From positions 62,001-126,000 of the forward strand of contig NZ_ANHY01000005.1 in NCBI RefSeq assembly GCF_000315795.1: a DNA stretch of 64,000 bases, read 5' to 3'. This document shows positions 1 to 8,432 of the stretch, piece by piece. The position numbers and the translations under genes are program-made. The notes beneath the pieces were generated by a model. That model worked only from the letters and a program-made list of their open reading frames with translations, did no database searches and was not told the origin of the DNA. Positions within the stretch are counted from its first letter, which is position 1; each line of letters begins with the position of its first letter. The DNA comes from Caenispirillum salinarum AK4. GTDB lineage: Bacteria > Pseudomonadota > Alphaproteobacteria > Rhodospirillales > Rhodospirillaceae.

Positions 1-550
1 CGGCGTTCAGCAGTTCCTCGCGCGAGAACACGCAGCCCGGATGCTCCATGAGGAACTGGAGCAGGCGGAATTCCGTCGGGCCGAGGTGGACGTAGCGGCC
101 GCCGCGGGTGACGCGGTGGGCCGACAGGTCCATGGTGATGTCCTCGTAGGCCAGCACGCCCTTGCTCTGCTGCACCGGCTGCGAGCGGCGCAGCAGGGCC
201 GAGATGCGGGCCATCAGCTCGGGCATGGAAAACGGCTTGGTCAGGTAGTCGTCGGCGCCGGTGTTCAGGCCGCGCACCTTGTCGCTTTCCTCGCCGCGCG
301 CCGTCAGCATGATGACCGGCGTGTCCTTGGTGGCAGGCTTGCGGCGCAGCTGGCGGCAGACCTCGATGCCCGACATCATGGGCAGCATCCAGTCCAGCAG
401 GATAAGCTGCGGCGTGTTCTCGGCGGCGACGGTGAGGGCTTCCTCGCCGTCGGTGGCCTCGACCACGCGATAGCCTTCCTTCTCCAGGTTGTACCGAAGC
501 ATGGTGACGAGGGCGATTTCGTCCTCGACGATCATCACGAGCGGCTTCAT
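1..550 (-). CDS. phoB: Phosphate regulon response regulator PhoB (C-terminus cut by window edge)
   Basis: OmpR/PhoB-type response regulator that activates phosphate-starvation genes when phosphorylated by PhoR. The start is an ATG at 550, eight bases after the phoU stop. The visible 183 residues hold a full receiver domain: the acidic pair is in MIVEDE near residue 7, the phospho-acceptor Asp is in ILLDWMLP near 52, and the switch Lys is in YLTKPF. After a linker comes the first half of the winged-helix DNA-binding domain (LGPTEFRLLQFLMEHPG, then SREELLNA). The gene continues leftwards out of the window. Its place after pstSCAB-phoU makes the PhoB assignment firm; other OmpR-family members are unlikely. 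Confidence 0.95.
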   Translation of the reverse strand, partial: MKPLVMIVEDEIALVTMLRYNLEKEGYRVVEATDGEEALTVAAENTPQLILLDWMLPMMSGIEVCRQLRRKPATKDTPVIMLTARGEESDKVRGLNTGADDYLTKPFSMPELMARISALLRRSQPVQQSKGVLAYEDITMDLSAHRVTRGGRYVHLGPTEFRLLQFLMEHPGCVFSREELLNA

Positions 551-558
551 CGGTTGTG

Positions 559-1308
559 CTACTCCGTCCCTTCCCCGGCCGGCTGCCGGGTCGTCAGGCT
601 GTAATCCTGGTCGTTGCCCTTGGGGCGGCGGCCGCGCAGGGGCGTCCCCTGGACCAGGAAGTGAATGGTCTCGGCCACGTTGGTGGCGTGGTCGCCGATG
701 CGTTCGATGTTCTTGGCGATGAACATCAGATGGGTCGCCGCGGTGATGTTGCGCGGGTCCTCCATCATGTAGGTCACCAGTTCGCGGAACAGGCTGGTGT
801 GAAGCTCGTCCACTTCCTCGTCGCGCTGCCAGACGTCGATGGCCTTGCGCACGTCGCGTTCCACATAGGAATCGAGGATGTCGTTGATGAGTTCCTGCAC
901 GATCCGGCCCATGCTGGGCATGGCGGCAATGTGGCGCACCGGGGCCAACTGGTTGAGCACCATGGCCCGCTTGGCAACGTTGGCCGCATAGTCGCCGATG
1001 CGCTCGATGTCGGCGGCGATCTTCAGCGCGCTGACGCAGTTGCGCAGGTCGTCGGCCACCGGCTGGCGCAGGGCGATGAGGCGCACGACGAAGGCGTGCA
1101 CCTCCTGCTCCATCTCGTCGATGCGCTGGTCGGACGTGATGACCCGCCCCGCCAGTTCGCTGTCCCGGCGCGCCAGCGCCTGCAGCGCCGAGGCCAGTTG
1201 CGCCTCCGCCAAGCCGCCCATGCGGACGATCATGTCGGTCAGCTTCTGAAGGTCCTCGCCGAAGGCGCTGACGGTGTGCTCGGCTTTCTTGATCGACTCG
1301 TCGGTCAC
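559..1308 (-). CDS. phoU: Phosphate signalling complex protein PhoU
   Basis: Peripheral negative regulator that couples the PstSCAB transporter to PhoR/PhoB. The 249-residue protein has the usual length and two three-helix PhoU repeats. Each repeat carries the family signature, seen as DIERIGDYAANVAKRA in the first half and NIERIGDHATNVAETI in the second; the E/D residues bind metal clusters in known structures. I chose the GTG at 1308 because GGGAG lies eight bases upstream and the protein then begins VTDESIKKAEHTVSAFGE, matching family N-termini. The open frame runs further upstream, but only as antisense-like low-complexity sequence. Confidence 0.95.
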   Translation of the reverse strand: MTDESIKKAEHTVSAFGEDLQKLTDMIVRMGGLAEAQLASALQALARRDSELAGRVITSDQRIDEMEQEVHAFVVRLIALRQPVADDLRNCVSALKIAADIERIGDYAANVAKRAMVLNQLAPVRHIAAMPSMGRIVQELINDILDSYVERDVRKAIDVWQRDEEVDELHTSLFRELVTYMMEDPRNITAATHLMFIAKNIERIGDHATNVAETIHFLVQGTPLRGRRPKGNDQDYSLTTRQPAGEGTE

Positions 1309-1469
1309 GACTGCTACTCCCGCGGCGGGATCACGGCCGATTACGCCGCGGTGCCGCCCGCTGTGCCTGCCGTCGGCGCCCTGGCCGGCGTCTGGGACCG
1401 ATCCCCTTGGTCCCGCGCCGCCGCCGGCCTGCGCCGTCTCTCCCCCACGCCCCCGCGCGGGCTTGCCCG

Positions 1470-2333
1470 TCAGCCGAAGCGGCCGGTGATGTAGCCCTGC
1501 GTGAGGCGGTGCTGCGGGTTGGTGAAGATCTGCTCGGTGTCGCCGCACTCCACCAGGTTGCCCAGGTGGAAGAAGGCCGTGCGCTGCGAGACGCGGGCGG
1601 CCTGCTGCATGGAGTGGGTGACGATGACGATGGTGTAGTTCTCGCGCAGCTCGTCGATCAGCTCCTCGATCTTGGCCGTCGCGATGGGGTCGAGCGCCGA
1701 ACAGGGCTCGTCCATCAGGATGACCTCGGGGCTGACGGCGATGGCGCGCGCGATGCACAGACGCTGCTGCTGGCCGCCGGACAGGCCGGTGCCGGGCTGG
1801 TCGAGGTAGTCCTTGACCTCGTTCAGCAGGCCGGCGCGGTCCAGCGACGACATGACGATGTCCTCGATCTCGTCCTTGCCGCGGGCGATGCCGTGGATGC
1901 GCGGGCCATAGGCGACGTTCTCGAAGATGGACTTCGGGAAGGGGTTGGGCTTCTGGAACACCATGCCGACGCGGGCACGCAACTGCACGACGTCCACGCG
2001 CTTGTCATAGACGTCCTGCCCGTCCAGCGTGATCCGGCCGGTGACGCGGGCGATGTCGATGGTGTCGTTCATGCGGTTCAGACAGCGCAGGAACGTGGAC
2101 TTGCCGCAGCCCGAGGGACCGATGAAGGCGGTCACCTCGTTCTCCTTGATGTCCAGGTTGACGCCCTTGATCGCGTGTTTCTCGCCGTAGTGCACATGCA
2201 CGTCGCGGCTCGCGATCTTCGGCGTCTCGCCCGGACCCAGCAGCGGCGCACCGGCAGTCTCCTGCGGGGCGGGCGGCTGTTGGGCGTCGGCCTGCGGCGC
2301 GGACTGGGCGGCGGCGGGGGCTTGCGTGTTCAT
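1470..2333 (-). CDS. pstB: Phosphate ABC transporter ATP-binding protein PstB
   Basis: ATPase of the high-affinity phosphate importer, on the inner face of the membrane. The 287-residue protein has Walker [10 protein letters not shown] (about residues 72-80), the Q-loop, the ABC signature LSGGQQQR, Walker B VILMDEP and the switch His in IVTHS. It ends [10 protein letters not shown], typical of PstB. About 35 residues rich in Ala, Gln and Pro precede the conserved domain, an extension seen in some alphaproteobacterial PstB. The ATG at 2333 lies 13 bases past the pstA stop, so the two genes are cotranscribed. Confidence 0.96.
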   Translation of the reverse strand: MNTQAPAAAQSAPQADAQQPPAPQETAGAPLLGPGETPKIASRDVHVHYGEKHAIKGVNLDIKENEVTAFIGPSGCGKSTFLRCLNRMNDTIDIARVTGRITLDGQDVYDKRVDVVQLRARVGMVFQKPNPFPKSIFENVAYGPRIHGIARGKDEIEDIVMSSLDRAGLLNEVKDYLDQPGTGLSGGQQQRLCIARAIAVSPEVILMDEPCSALDPIATAKIEELIDELRENYTIVIVTHSMQQAARVSQRTAFFHLGNLVECGDTEQIFTNPQHRLTQGYITGRFG

Positions 2334-2346
2334 GTCGAGTCGGGTC

Positions 2347-3702
2347 CTACCAGCGACGTTCGAACTTTTTGCGGAGAAGCACGGCGGCGGCATTCATGAA
2401 GACCAGGAAGGCCAGCAGCACCATGATCGCGGCCGAGGTCTTGGCGACGAAGGCACGCTCGGGACTGTCCGCCCACAGGTAGATCTGCACGGGCAGCACG
2501 GTGGCCGGGTCCATGGGGCCGCCGGGAATGTCCACGACGAAGGCGACCATGCCGATCATCAGAAGCGGCGCGGTTTCGCCAAGGGCCTGCGCCATGCCGA
2601 TGATGGTGCCGGTCAGCATGCCGGGCATGGCCAGCGGCAGCACGTGGTGGGTAATCATCTGGAGTTTGGAGGCGCCGACGCCAAGAGCGGCCTCGCGAAT
2701 GGAGGGCGGCACCGACTTCAACGCCGCGCGGCTGGCGATGATGATCGTCGGCAGGGTCATCAGCGTCAGCACCAGGCCGCCCACCACCGGTGCCGAGCGC
2801 GGCAGCCCGAAGACCTGGAGGAACACCGCGAGGCCCAGCAGACCGAACACGATCGACGGCACGGCCGCGAGGTTGTTGATGTTCACCTCGATCAGGTCGG
2901 TCCACTTGTTCTTGGGCGCGAACTCTTCCAGGTAGACCGCCGCGGCGACACCGATGGGGAAGGACAGCAGCAGCGTCACCATCAGGGTGTAGAAGCTGCC
3001 GACCACGGCACCCCAGATGCCGGCCAGCTCGGGCTGGCGGCTGTCGCCGTTGGTGAACAGGTTGGTGTTGAACGTGGTCTCGATCAGGCCGCGTTCCTGC
3101 AGCGCCTCGAACCAGCCCGCCTGGGCGTCGGACACGCGGCGCATGTTCTCGGGCACCGTCAGGTCGATCTGGCCCTTGTTCAGCACGTCGAAGTCCGAGG
3201 AGACCGGCGAGGTCATGGTGAACTCGCGGCCGATCAGGTCGGGGTTCTCCTCGATCATGCGCTGAAGCTGGAAGCTGGCGCCGTCCGAGAGGATCTCGTA
3301 CAGGGCACGGCGCTCCGAGCGGCTCTCGACCTCGGGGAACTGGGCCTCAAGGGCGGCCCGCAGCGGCGCCGCGTAGTTGGCGAAGGCGATGCTGCGGTCG
3401 GTGATCTCGCCCTCGGCGTTGGCCACCAGATCGCGCTCCACCGTCACCGGCAGGCTGATGGAGGTGATGGCAAACGCCGTATAGCCCTTGGAGACGATGC
3501 TGACGAACAGCGTCGTCACCATCATCAGGGCCGCCGCGATGGCAATGACGCCATACATGCGGAAGCGCTTCTCGGCCCGGTAGCGGCCCTTCAGGCCGGC
3601 GTTGACGATATCGGCGGTGGTCCTGGTACGGGTGCTCACGGCGGTTCCTTCGGCTGCGGCGGCGGCGGCCGGATCATAGGCGTTCGGGTTCGGCGATGCC
3701 AT
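2347..3702 (-). CDS. pstA: Phosphate ABC transporter permease PstA
   Basis: Inner-membrane permease subunit that pairs with PstC. At 451 residues it is much longer than the ~290-residue E. coli PstA. The first ~200 residues hold one membrane segment near residues 50-70 and a soluble region resembling the DUF3333-type extension of alphaproteobacterial PstA. The conserved permease core follows, with the EAA loop seen as [23 protein letters not shown]. The ATG at 3702 sits 15 bases after pstC, which supports operon transcription. Confidence 0.95.
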   Translation of the reverse strand: MASPNPNAYDPAAAAAAEGTAVSTRTRTTADIVNAGLKGRYRAEKRFRMYGVIAIAAALMMVTTLFVSIVSKGYTAFAITSISLPVTVERDLVANAEGEITDRSIAFANYAAPLRAALEAQFPEVESRSERRALYEILSDGASFQLQRMIEENPDLIGREFTMTSPVSSDFDVLNKGQIDLTVPENMRRVSDAQAGWFEALQERGLIETTFNTNLFTNGDSRQPELAGIWGAVVGSFYTLMVTLLLSFPIGVAAAVYLEEFAPKNKWTDLIEVNINNLAAVPSIVFGLLGLAVFLQVFGLPRSAPVVGGLVLTLMTLPTIIIASRAALKSVPPSIREAALGVGASKLQMITHHVLPLAMPGMLTGTIIGMAQALGETAPLLMIGMVAFVVDIPGGPMDPATVLPVQIYLWADSPERAFVAKTSAAIMVLLAFLVFMNAAAVLLRKKFERRW

Positions 3703-3717
3703 GGTCCGATCCCTCCC

Positions 3718-5115
3718 TTACTCGTACTGCTCGCGGTACTTCCGTACCACGCGCAGGGCGATGACGTTGAGGACCAGCGTGATGGTGAACAGCACCAGGC
3801 CCAGCGCGAAGGCGGCCAGCGTCTTGGGGCTGTCGAACTCCTGGTCGCCGACCAGCAGGGTGACGATCTGCACGGTGACGGTCGTGACCGCCTCGAACGG
3901 GTTGGCCGTCAGGTTCGCGGCCAGGCCGGCGGCCATCACCACGATCATGGTTTCGCCGATGGCGCGGGAAACGGCCAGCAGGATGCCGCCGACGATGCCG
4001 GGCAGCGCCGCCGGCAGGACCACGCGCTTGATGGTCTCGGAATGGGTCGCGCCCAGACCGTAGGAGCCTTCGCGCATGGCGTTGGGCACGGCGGTGATGA
4101 CGTCGTCGGACAGCGAGCTGACGAAGGGAATGATCATGATGCCCATGACCAGGCCGGCGGCCAGCGCGCTTTCCGAGCTGATGGACAGGCCGAACAGCTG
4201 GCCGGAGTCGCGGAAGAAGGGCGCGACCGTCAGGGCGGCGAAGAAGCCGTAGACCACCGTCGGGATGCCGGCCAGGATTTCCAGCATCGGCTTGACGATG
4301 CCGCGCACCTTGCGGGGCGCGTATTCCGCCATGTAGATGGCCGACAGCAGGCCGATGGGCACGGCGACGGCCATGGCGATGGCCGAGATCAGGAAGGTGC
4401 CGGCGAACAGCGGAATGGCGCCGAAGCTGCCCGAGCTGCCCACCTGGTCGGCGCGCAGGGAAATCTGCGGGCTCCAGTGCGTGCCGAACAGGAATTCGGT
4501 CACCGGAACCTTCGAGAAGAACCGCAGGCTTTCGAACAGCAGCGACAGGATGATGCCGATGGTGGTGAAGATGGCGATGGTCGAGCAGATGACCATGAAC
4601 ACCTTGACCGCCAGCTCCACGCCGTTGCGGGCGCGCAGGTCCGGCGACACGCGCTTCCACGCCCAACCGGCGCCGCCGACCGCAAGGGCGAGGACGACGA
4701 CCGTGAGCAGCCAGCCGCCCGTGGCCTTCAGGCTGTTGTAGTAGGCCGCGGCCTCGCGCACGATTTCGGTGCTGGCCGACGCAATGTTGCCCTGGGCGGT
4801 GTTGCGGATGTCGTTGAGCAGCAGCCCGATGCGGGAGTCGGACATGCGCTCGCCGTCCGGCCCCACCAGCGCGGTGTCAGGCAGGGACGCCAGGGTCATC
4901 TGGGTCAGGATGGTGTCCTGGAAGGCCAGCCACAGGCCCAGCATGAGGAAGGCGGGAATGCCGCACCACAGCGCGACGTACATGCCGTAATAGCTGGGCA
5001 GCGAGTGGAGCTTGCGCGTCTCGCCACCGACCACGGAGACGGCGCGACCGCGCCCCAGCCGGAAGCCGACGACGGTCAGCACCAGCAGGACGAGGATGAG
5101 CGTGAACGATTGCAT
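3718..5115 (-). CDS. pstC: Phosphate ABC transporter permease PstC
   Basis: Second permease subunit of the phosphate importer. The 465 residues include an N-terminal extension with an early membrane segment (QSFTLILVLLVLTVVGF), a periplasmic stretch and a further segment. The canonical six-helix core follows, with an EAA-type loop (AMREGSYGLGATHSETIKRV) and conserved AIGETM. Many alphaproteobacterial PstC proteins share the long N-terminus. The start is an ATG at 5115. A 211-bp gap with a strong hairpin separates it from pstS, the only sizeable gap in the transporter genes. Confidence 0.95.
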   Translation of the reverse strand: MQSFTLILVLLVLTVVGFRLGRGRAVSVVGGETRKLHSLPSYYGMYVALWCGIPAFLMLGLWLAFQDTILTQMTLASLPDTALVGPDGERMSDSRIGLLLNDIRNTAQGNIASASTEIVREAAAYYNSLKATGGWLLTVVVLALAVGGAGWAWKRVSPDLRARNGVELAVKVFMVICSTIAIFTTIGIILSLLFESLRFFSKVPVTEFLFGTHWSPQISLRADQVGSSGSFGAIPLFAGTFLISAIAMAVAVPIGLLSAIYMAEYAPRKVRGIVKPMLEILAGIPTVVYGFFAALTVAPFFRDSGQLFGLSISSESALAAGLVMGIMIIPFVSSLSDDVITAVPNAMREGSYGLGATHSETIKRVVLPAALPGIVGGILLAVSRAIGETMIVVMAAGLAANLTANPFEAVTTVTVQIVTLLVGDQEFDSPKTLAAFALGLVLFTITLVLNVIALRVVRKYREQYE

Positions 5116-5280
5116 GGGCTCTCGCTAAACCGACGATGGGGAAAGGGTGCCCGCAAAGGGCGGCGTCAACCTGTGGACGCTGCGTCGTGACTATGGATCA
5201 ACGAAGGATTTGTCGAGTCTGAAATGACCGGCGCCGCCAAGGTTCCGCCCCTGGAATGAGGGGCCGCCGGCAAGCCGTGA

Positions 5281-5304
5281 TGGCCGGCCCCGAAGGGCCG
5301 GCCA
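5281..5304 (-). terminator. Hairpin between pstS and pstC (attenuator or mRNA-stabilising stem)
   Basis: A perfect 10-bp stem, TGGCCGGCCC with loop CGAA and arm GGGCCGGCCA, begins about 22 bases after the pstS stop. A second stem (GCCCCT/AGGGGC, 5247-5264) follows. No T tract follows on the minus strand. It is therefore more likely a partial terminator or 3'-end stabiliser that keeps pstS mRNA above pstCAB than a full terminator. Confidence 0.55.
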
Positions 5305-5326
5305 CCAGAGCCGTGGACCGAAGCGA

Positions 5327-6358
5327 TTACTTCAGGTCGTCCATGGTCAGGCCCTTCAGGTTCGTGGCCTGGTCACGGAACTTCTCGCGCTCGGCCTCGT
5401 CCATCGGGATCAGGCCCTTGTCGGCCAGGTACCCGTCCGGACCCCAGGCGCGGGGGCTGGTGAACTCGTCCAGGTAGGCGTCCATGCCGGGGATGGTGCC
5501 GACGTGGGCGTTCTTGACGTAGAAGAACAGCGGACGGGAAACCGGGTAGGCGCCCGAGGCGATGTTCTCGAAGGTCGGCTTCTCGCCGTCGATCGAGGCA
5601 CCCTTGATGGCGTCGCTGTTCTGCTCCAGGAAGGAGTAGCCGAAGATGCCCAGGGCGTTCGGGTTGGCCTGCAGCTTCTGGACGATCAGGTTGTCGTTCT
5701 CGCCGGCCTCGATGAAGGCACCGTCTTCACGCATGGTGGCGCAGGCGGCCTCGTGGGCGTCCTCGGACAGCTCGATGCCTTCCAGCGGAGCCTCGCAACC
5801 CTCTTCCATCACCAGCTCGACGAAGGCGTCGCGGGTGCCGGAGGTCGGCGGCGGGCCCAGCACCTCGATCTCGGCGTTCGGCAGGTCGCTGGAGATGTCC
5901 GACCACTTGGTGTTGGGGTTGTCGACCAGCTTGCCGTCCACCGGCACCTGGGCGGCCAGGGCCTGCCACAGCTGCTCGCGGCTCACGGAGAATTCCGGCG
6001 CGCTCTTGTCGCTGGCCAGCACGATGCCGTCGTAGCCGACGCGGACCTCGGTCACGCCCTCGACGCCGTTGTTCTTGCACATCTCCAGCTCGCTGGCCTT
6101 GATGCGGCGCGAGGCGTTGGTGATGTCGGGGTGCTCGGTGCCGACGCCGGCGCAGAACAGCTTCAGACCGCCGCCCGAGCCCGTGGACTCGATGACCGGG
6201 GTCGGGAACTCGGTGGTCTTGCCGAAGTTCTCGGCCACCACGGTGGCGAACGGATAGACCGTCGACGAACCGACGATGCGGATCTGGTCGCGGGCCTCGG
6301 CGGCGCCGGCAGCGGCGACGGTGGCCAGAGCGGCCAGGGCGATGGTCTTCTTGATCAC
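5327..6358 (-). CDS. pstS: Periplasmic phosphate-binding protein PstS
   Basis: Substrate-binding protein of the Pst importer. The 343 residues begin with a Sec signal peptide (IKKTIALAALATVAAAGAAEA) cleaved near residue 22. The mature start IRIVGSSTVYPF and the segments STGSGGGLKLFCAG and SGTRDAFVE match phosphate-ligand loops of the family. I chose the GTG at 6358 because GGAGG lies five bases upstream; a TTG four codons earlier would overlap that ribosome-binding site. It is the first gene of the operon and carries the Pho box upstream. Confidence 0.95.
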   Translation of the reverse strand: MIKKTIALAALATVAAAGAAEARDQIRIVGSSTVYPFATVVAENFGKTTEFPTPVIESTGSGGGLKLFCAGVGTEHPDITNASRRIKASELEMCKNNGVEGVTEVRVGYDGIVLASDKSAPEFSVSREQLWQALAAQVPVDGKLVDNPNTKWSDISSDLPNAEIEVLGPPPTSGTRDAFVELVMEEGCEAPLEGIELSEDAHEAACATMREDGAFIEAGENDNLIVQKLQANPNALGIFGYSFLEQNSDAIKGASIDGEKPTFENIASGAYPVSRPLFFYVKNAHVGTIPGMDAYLDEFTSPRAWGPDGYLADKGLIPMDEAEREKFRDQATNLKGLTMDDLK

Positions 6359-6726
6359 GTGGACCTCCAAGAGTCAGTCGAGCGGTAATGGGCTCTAACG
6401 AATACAGAGCCGGCGACGGGAAACAGGCCCCGGCCTCGGCACGCGCTGACTTTAGTCAGGAACGGAGACCCCTTTGTGACAGAAGCTTTAAAGTTATGTG
6501 ACAACGGCGGCCGTTGAAAAAACTTGAGAATTTCCAACGGCTTAGACCTCATCGGCGCCTTGTCTGATGCGCCTTTCGGATGAGGCGGGACGCGCCTTTC
6601 CGCCCGCCGGTCGCGATTCTGTAACAGACTCGCCCGCAGCGGCTTCCCGCAGTGCAGCGCGCGACCCAAAGCGGAACCGGTGCGGCGGACGCAGCTGGCC
6701 CTGGCGGCACCGCAACGGCCGCCGCC
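6359..6726. other. Intergenic region upstream of pstS: long leader plus Pho box
   Basis: This 368-bp gap between the lipid kinase stop and the pstS start holds no gene. It contains the Pho box (6476-6504), a palindrome CTGACT-TT-AGTCAG at 6447-6460 lying where the pstS -10 or early leader would be, and an inverted repeat CCGTTG...CAACGG at 6512-6541. The pstS leader would be about 90-110 nt. I see no clear intrinsic terminator for the kinase gene. Confidence 0.6.
6476..6504 (-). promoter_or_regulatory. Pho box of the pst operon
   Basis: Read on the minus strand, TTGTCAC and CTGTCAC repeat exactly 22 bp apart. The 15 bases between them (ATAACTTTAAAGCTT) complete a run of three 11-bp units, the spacing recognised by PhoB dimers. 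The box lies about 120-145 bp upstream of the pstS start. Both heptamers fit the CTGTCAT-type consensus, the first differing at its first base. Confidence 0.8.
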
Positions 6727-8103
6727 TCATGCCTCCCTGGCGAGGGTGCGCAGGGCGGTGCGGGTGGACTCGGCGTCGGCGCGCAGCCCTTCCAGGTCCT
6801 TGCGCACGTCCCCCGGCAGGTCCTCAAGCGCCAAGGCGTCGTCGACGGCCTTGATCAGTTCGATCTCGTCATCGATGGCGGCCTCCGTCAGCGTGCGCGC
6901 CTCGGTCCCCAGAAGCCCCGACATCAGGCGCGTCGCCAGATGCGACCACGCCTGGCGGTCGGCATCAGGCGTGGACGGCAGGTCGCCCATGGCGCGCACC
7001 GCGTCCTCCAGCCTCTCCAGAACGGGTTCCCGCCGGGCGGAGGCCTCGCGCAGCAGATTGGCCAGCTTGGGCTGGTGATGGTCGGCGTGGATTTCCTCCG
7101 CCATGTCCTCCAGCGACCGTTTCAGGGCGACGATCACGTCGTCGACGGCCACCACGCGCGCATCCCGCAGCATGTCTTCATCCTCCCCCGCGTCCATCAG
7201 CCGGCCCGCCTCGTACTCCACCGGCACCATGATCTCCAATGCCTCGGGCAGCACCTCGAAGACGGCCGGCGTGCAGGTGGTGACCTCGCCGTCGGTGCTG
7301 ACGTCCATCGGCGGATCGGTGGAAATCGTGAACCGCCGCCCGGACATCTTCACCGAGCTTTCCAGTTGGTCGTGCCGGCCGGCCCGGATGAGCGGCGCCG
7401 TCAGCACCAGCCGCCACAGGCTCTGCGGTTCCAGGCTGTAGAGGTCCAGGCGCCCGTCGTCGATGGCGGCTTCCGGCGCCACCCGCATTCCCCCACCGTA
7501 GCAGCGGCCATTGCCCACCGCCACCTGGATCGATTGCACATCGGCCGTGTTGCCCTCGTCGTCTTCGATGTGCGCGTCGAAGGCGTGGCTTTCGTCCAGC
7601 ACCTCGCGCACCCGGATGGGGTAGCTGAGCACCCCCCAGCGCCGCTTCAGCGCGCCGTCCAGGTTCTTGGACAGTTGCGCCGCGGCGCCGATGGACGCGA
7701 CGTTGAAGAACAGCTTGCCGTTGACCCGCCCCAGGTCGATGCGATGGCGCCGGCCGCGCGCGATCACCCGTGCCGCCTCCACCGGATCGGGCGGGATCTC
7801 CAGCGTGCGCGCCAGGTCGTTCGCGGTGCCCAGCGGCATCACCCCGAACACGAGGCCCTGGGCATGAACGTGATCGACCGCGGCATTCATGGTGCCGTCG
7901 CCGCCGGCCATGATGACCATGGCGGCATCCTGGCCGTGCTCGGCGATAAGGTCGCGGACGTGGTCGGGGGACCGGCTTTCCAGCACCTGGACATCCAGAT
8001 CGCCCTCGTCGCGCAGCACGGCGAGGCAGTCGTCCAGCTCGGCGAAGGCGCGCGAGGCATTGCCGTTGATGATGAGAAGGGCGCGGCGGCGGGCGGTGGT
8101 CAT
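6727..8103 (-). CDS. Diacylglycerol/lipid kinase fused to a C-terminal four-helix domain
   Basis: The first ~300 of 458 residues form a YegS/DgkB-type lipid kinase. The nucleotide-binding motif is GGDGTMNAAV, followed by GVMPLGTANDLARTL and the later GNGRCYGGGMRVAPEA and DDGRLDLY segments. From about residue 310 the sequence is helical and acidic (DDVIVALKRSLEDMAEEIHA, then EASARREPVLERLEDAVRAMG, SLLGTEARTLTEAAIDDE). It resembles the DUF2383/PA2169-type four-helix bundle, with E and H residues in positions that could bind metal. I do not recall this fusion as common. The ATG at 8103 gives the usual kinase N-terminus (RRALLIINGNASRA). The domain identification of the second half is from memory and less certain than the kinase. 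Confidence 0.85.
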   Translation of the reverse strand: MTTARRRALLIINGNASRAFAELDDCLAVLRDEGDLDVQVLESRSPDHVRDLIAEHGQDAAMVIMAGGDGTMNAAVDHVHAQGLVFGVMPLGTANDLARTLEIPPDPVEAARVIARGRRHRIDLGRVNGKLFFNVASIGAAAQLSKNLDGALKRRWGVLSYPIRVREVLDESHAFDAHIEDDEGNTADVQSIQVAVGNGRCYGGGMRVAPEAAIDDGRLDLYSLEPQSLWRLVLTAPLIRAGRHDQLESSVKMSGRRFTISTDPPMDVSTDGEVTTCTPAVFEVLPEALEIMVPVEYEAGRLMDAGEDEDMLRDARVVAVDDVIVALKRSLEDMAEEIHADHHQPKLANLLREASARREPVLERLEDAVRAMGDLPSTPDADRQAWSHLATRLMSGLLGTEARTLTEAAIDDEIELIKAVDDALALEDLPGDVRKDLEGLRADAESTRTALRTLAREA

Positions 8104-8155
8104 CGTCTGGTCGCGCTCCGCCGCCGGTATGACGGAACGGCTGGCATGGGCGGCG

Positions 8156-8317
8156 TCACTCCTGGCCCGGCTTGCCCTTGGAGCGCACGCCCTCCTCGAA
8201 CACCTTGACCTCCTTGCGCAGGGTGTCCAGGCGTTCCTGCTGGGCCTGACTGCGGTCGGGCATGGCCTCAAGGCGCTGCAGCTCGCCCCGGGCGGCGTGA
8301 TATTCGGCTTCGTTCAC
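8156..8317 (-). CDS. Small charged hypothetical protein (53 aa)
   Basis: GTG start at 8317 with GGAG eight bases upstream. The product is hydrophilic and probably one or two helices: NEAEYHAARGELQRLEAM, then AQQERLDTLRKEVKVFEEG. It lies 52 bp upstream of the lipid kinase on the same strand and is probably cotranscribed. I do not recognise a family; similar short helical proteins are common in alphaproteobacteria. Support comes from the ribosome-binding site, codon use like its neighbours and the compact arrangement. Confidence 0.6.
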   Translation of the reverse strand: MNEAEYHAARGELQRLEAMPDRSQAQQERLDTLRKEVKVFEEGVRSKGKPGQE

Positions 8318-8372
8318 GGCGGCGTCTCCCTCACTGCTGTCACGGGGGCTTCTTGTCGCAAGAAACGGGGAA

Positions 8373-8415
8373 GCGCGCCCGCACGTTGCCGGTCGCGCGC
8401 TTTTGTTCTTTTTTT
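8373..8415 (+). terminator. Terminator-like hairpin with T tract just upstream of a radical SAM gene
   Basis: GCGCGC-CCG pairs with CGG-tc-GCGCGC around the loop CACGTTGC, followed at once by TTTTGTTCTTTTTTTG. This is a canonical intrinsic terminator on the plus strand, but no plus-strand gene lies upstream. The next plus-strand gene begins about 18 bases later. It may be a leader attenuator or may insulate the radical SAM gene from antisense transcription. Confidence 0.5.
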
Positions 8416-8432
8416 GTTCGCAGCACCGTGGC

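Noticed and set aside
1309-1469. Possible small gene between phoU and pstB.
   Set aside because: The 161-bp gap has only an imperfect hairpin (GGGACC/GGTCCC around 1395) and no frame with a start and ribosome-binding site.
2326-5190. A very long open frame on the plus strand opposite pstA and pstC (about 950 codons).
   Set aside because: It is a GC-rich antisense shadow: composition is dominated by Gly, His, Gln, Arg and Ala, with no motif, while the minus strand encodes clear PstA and PstC.
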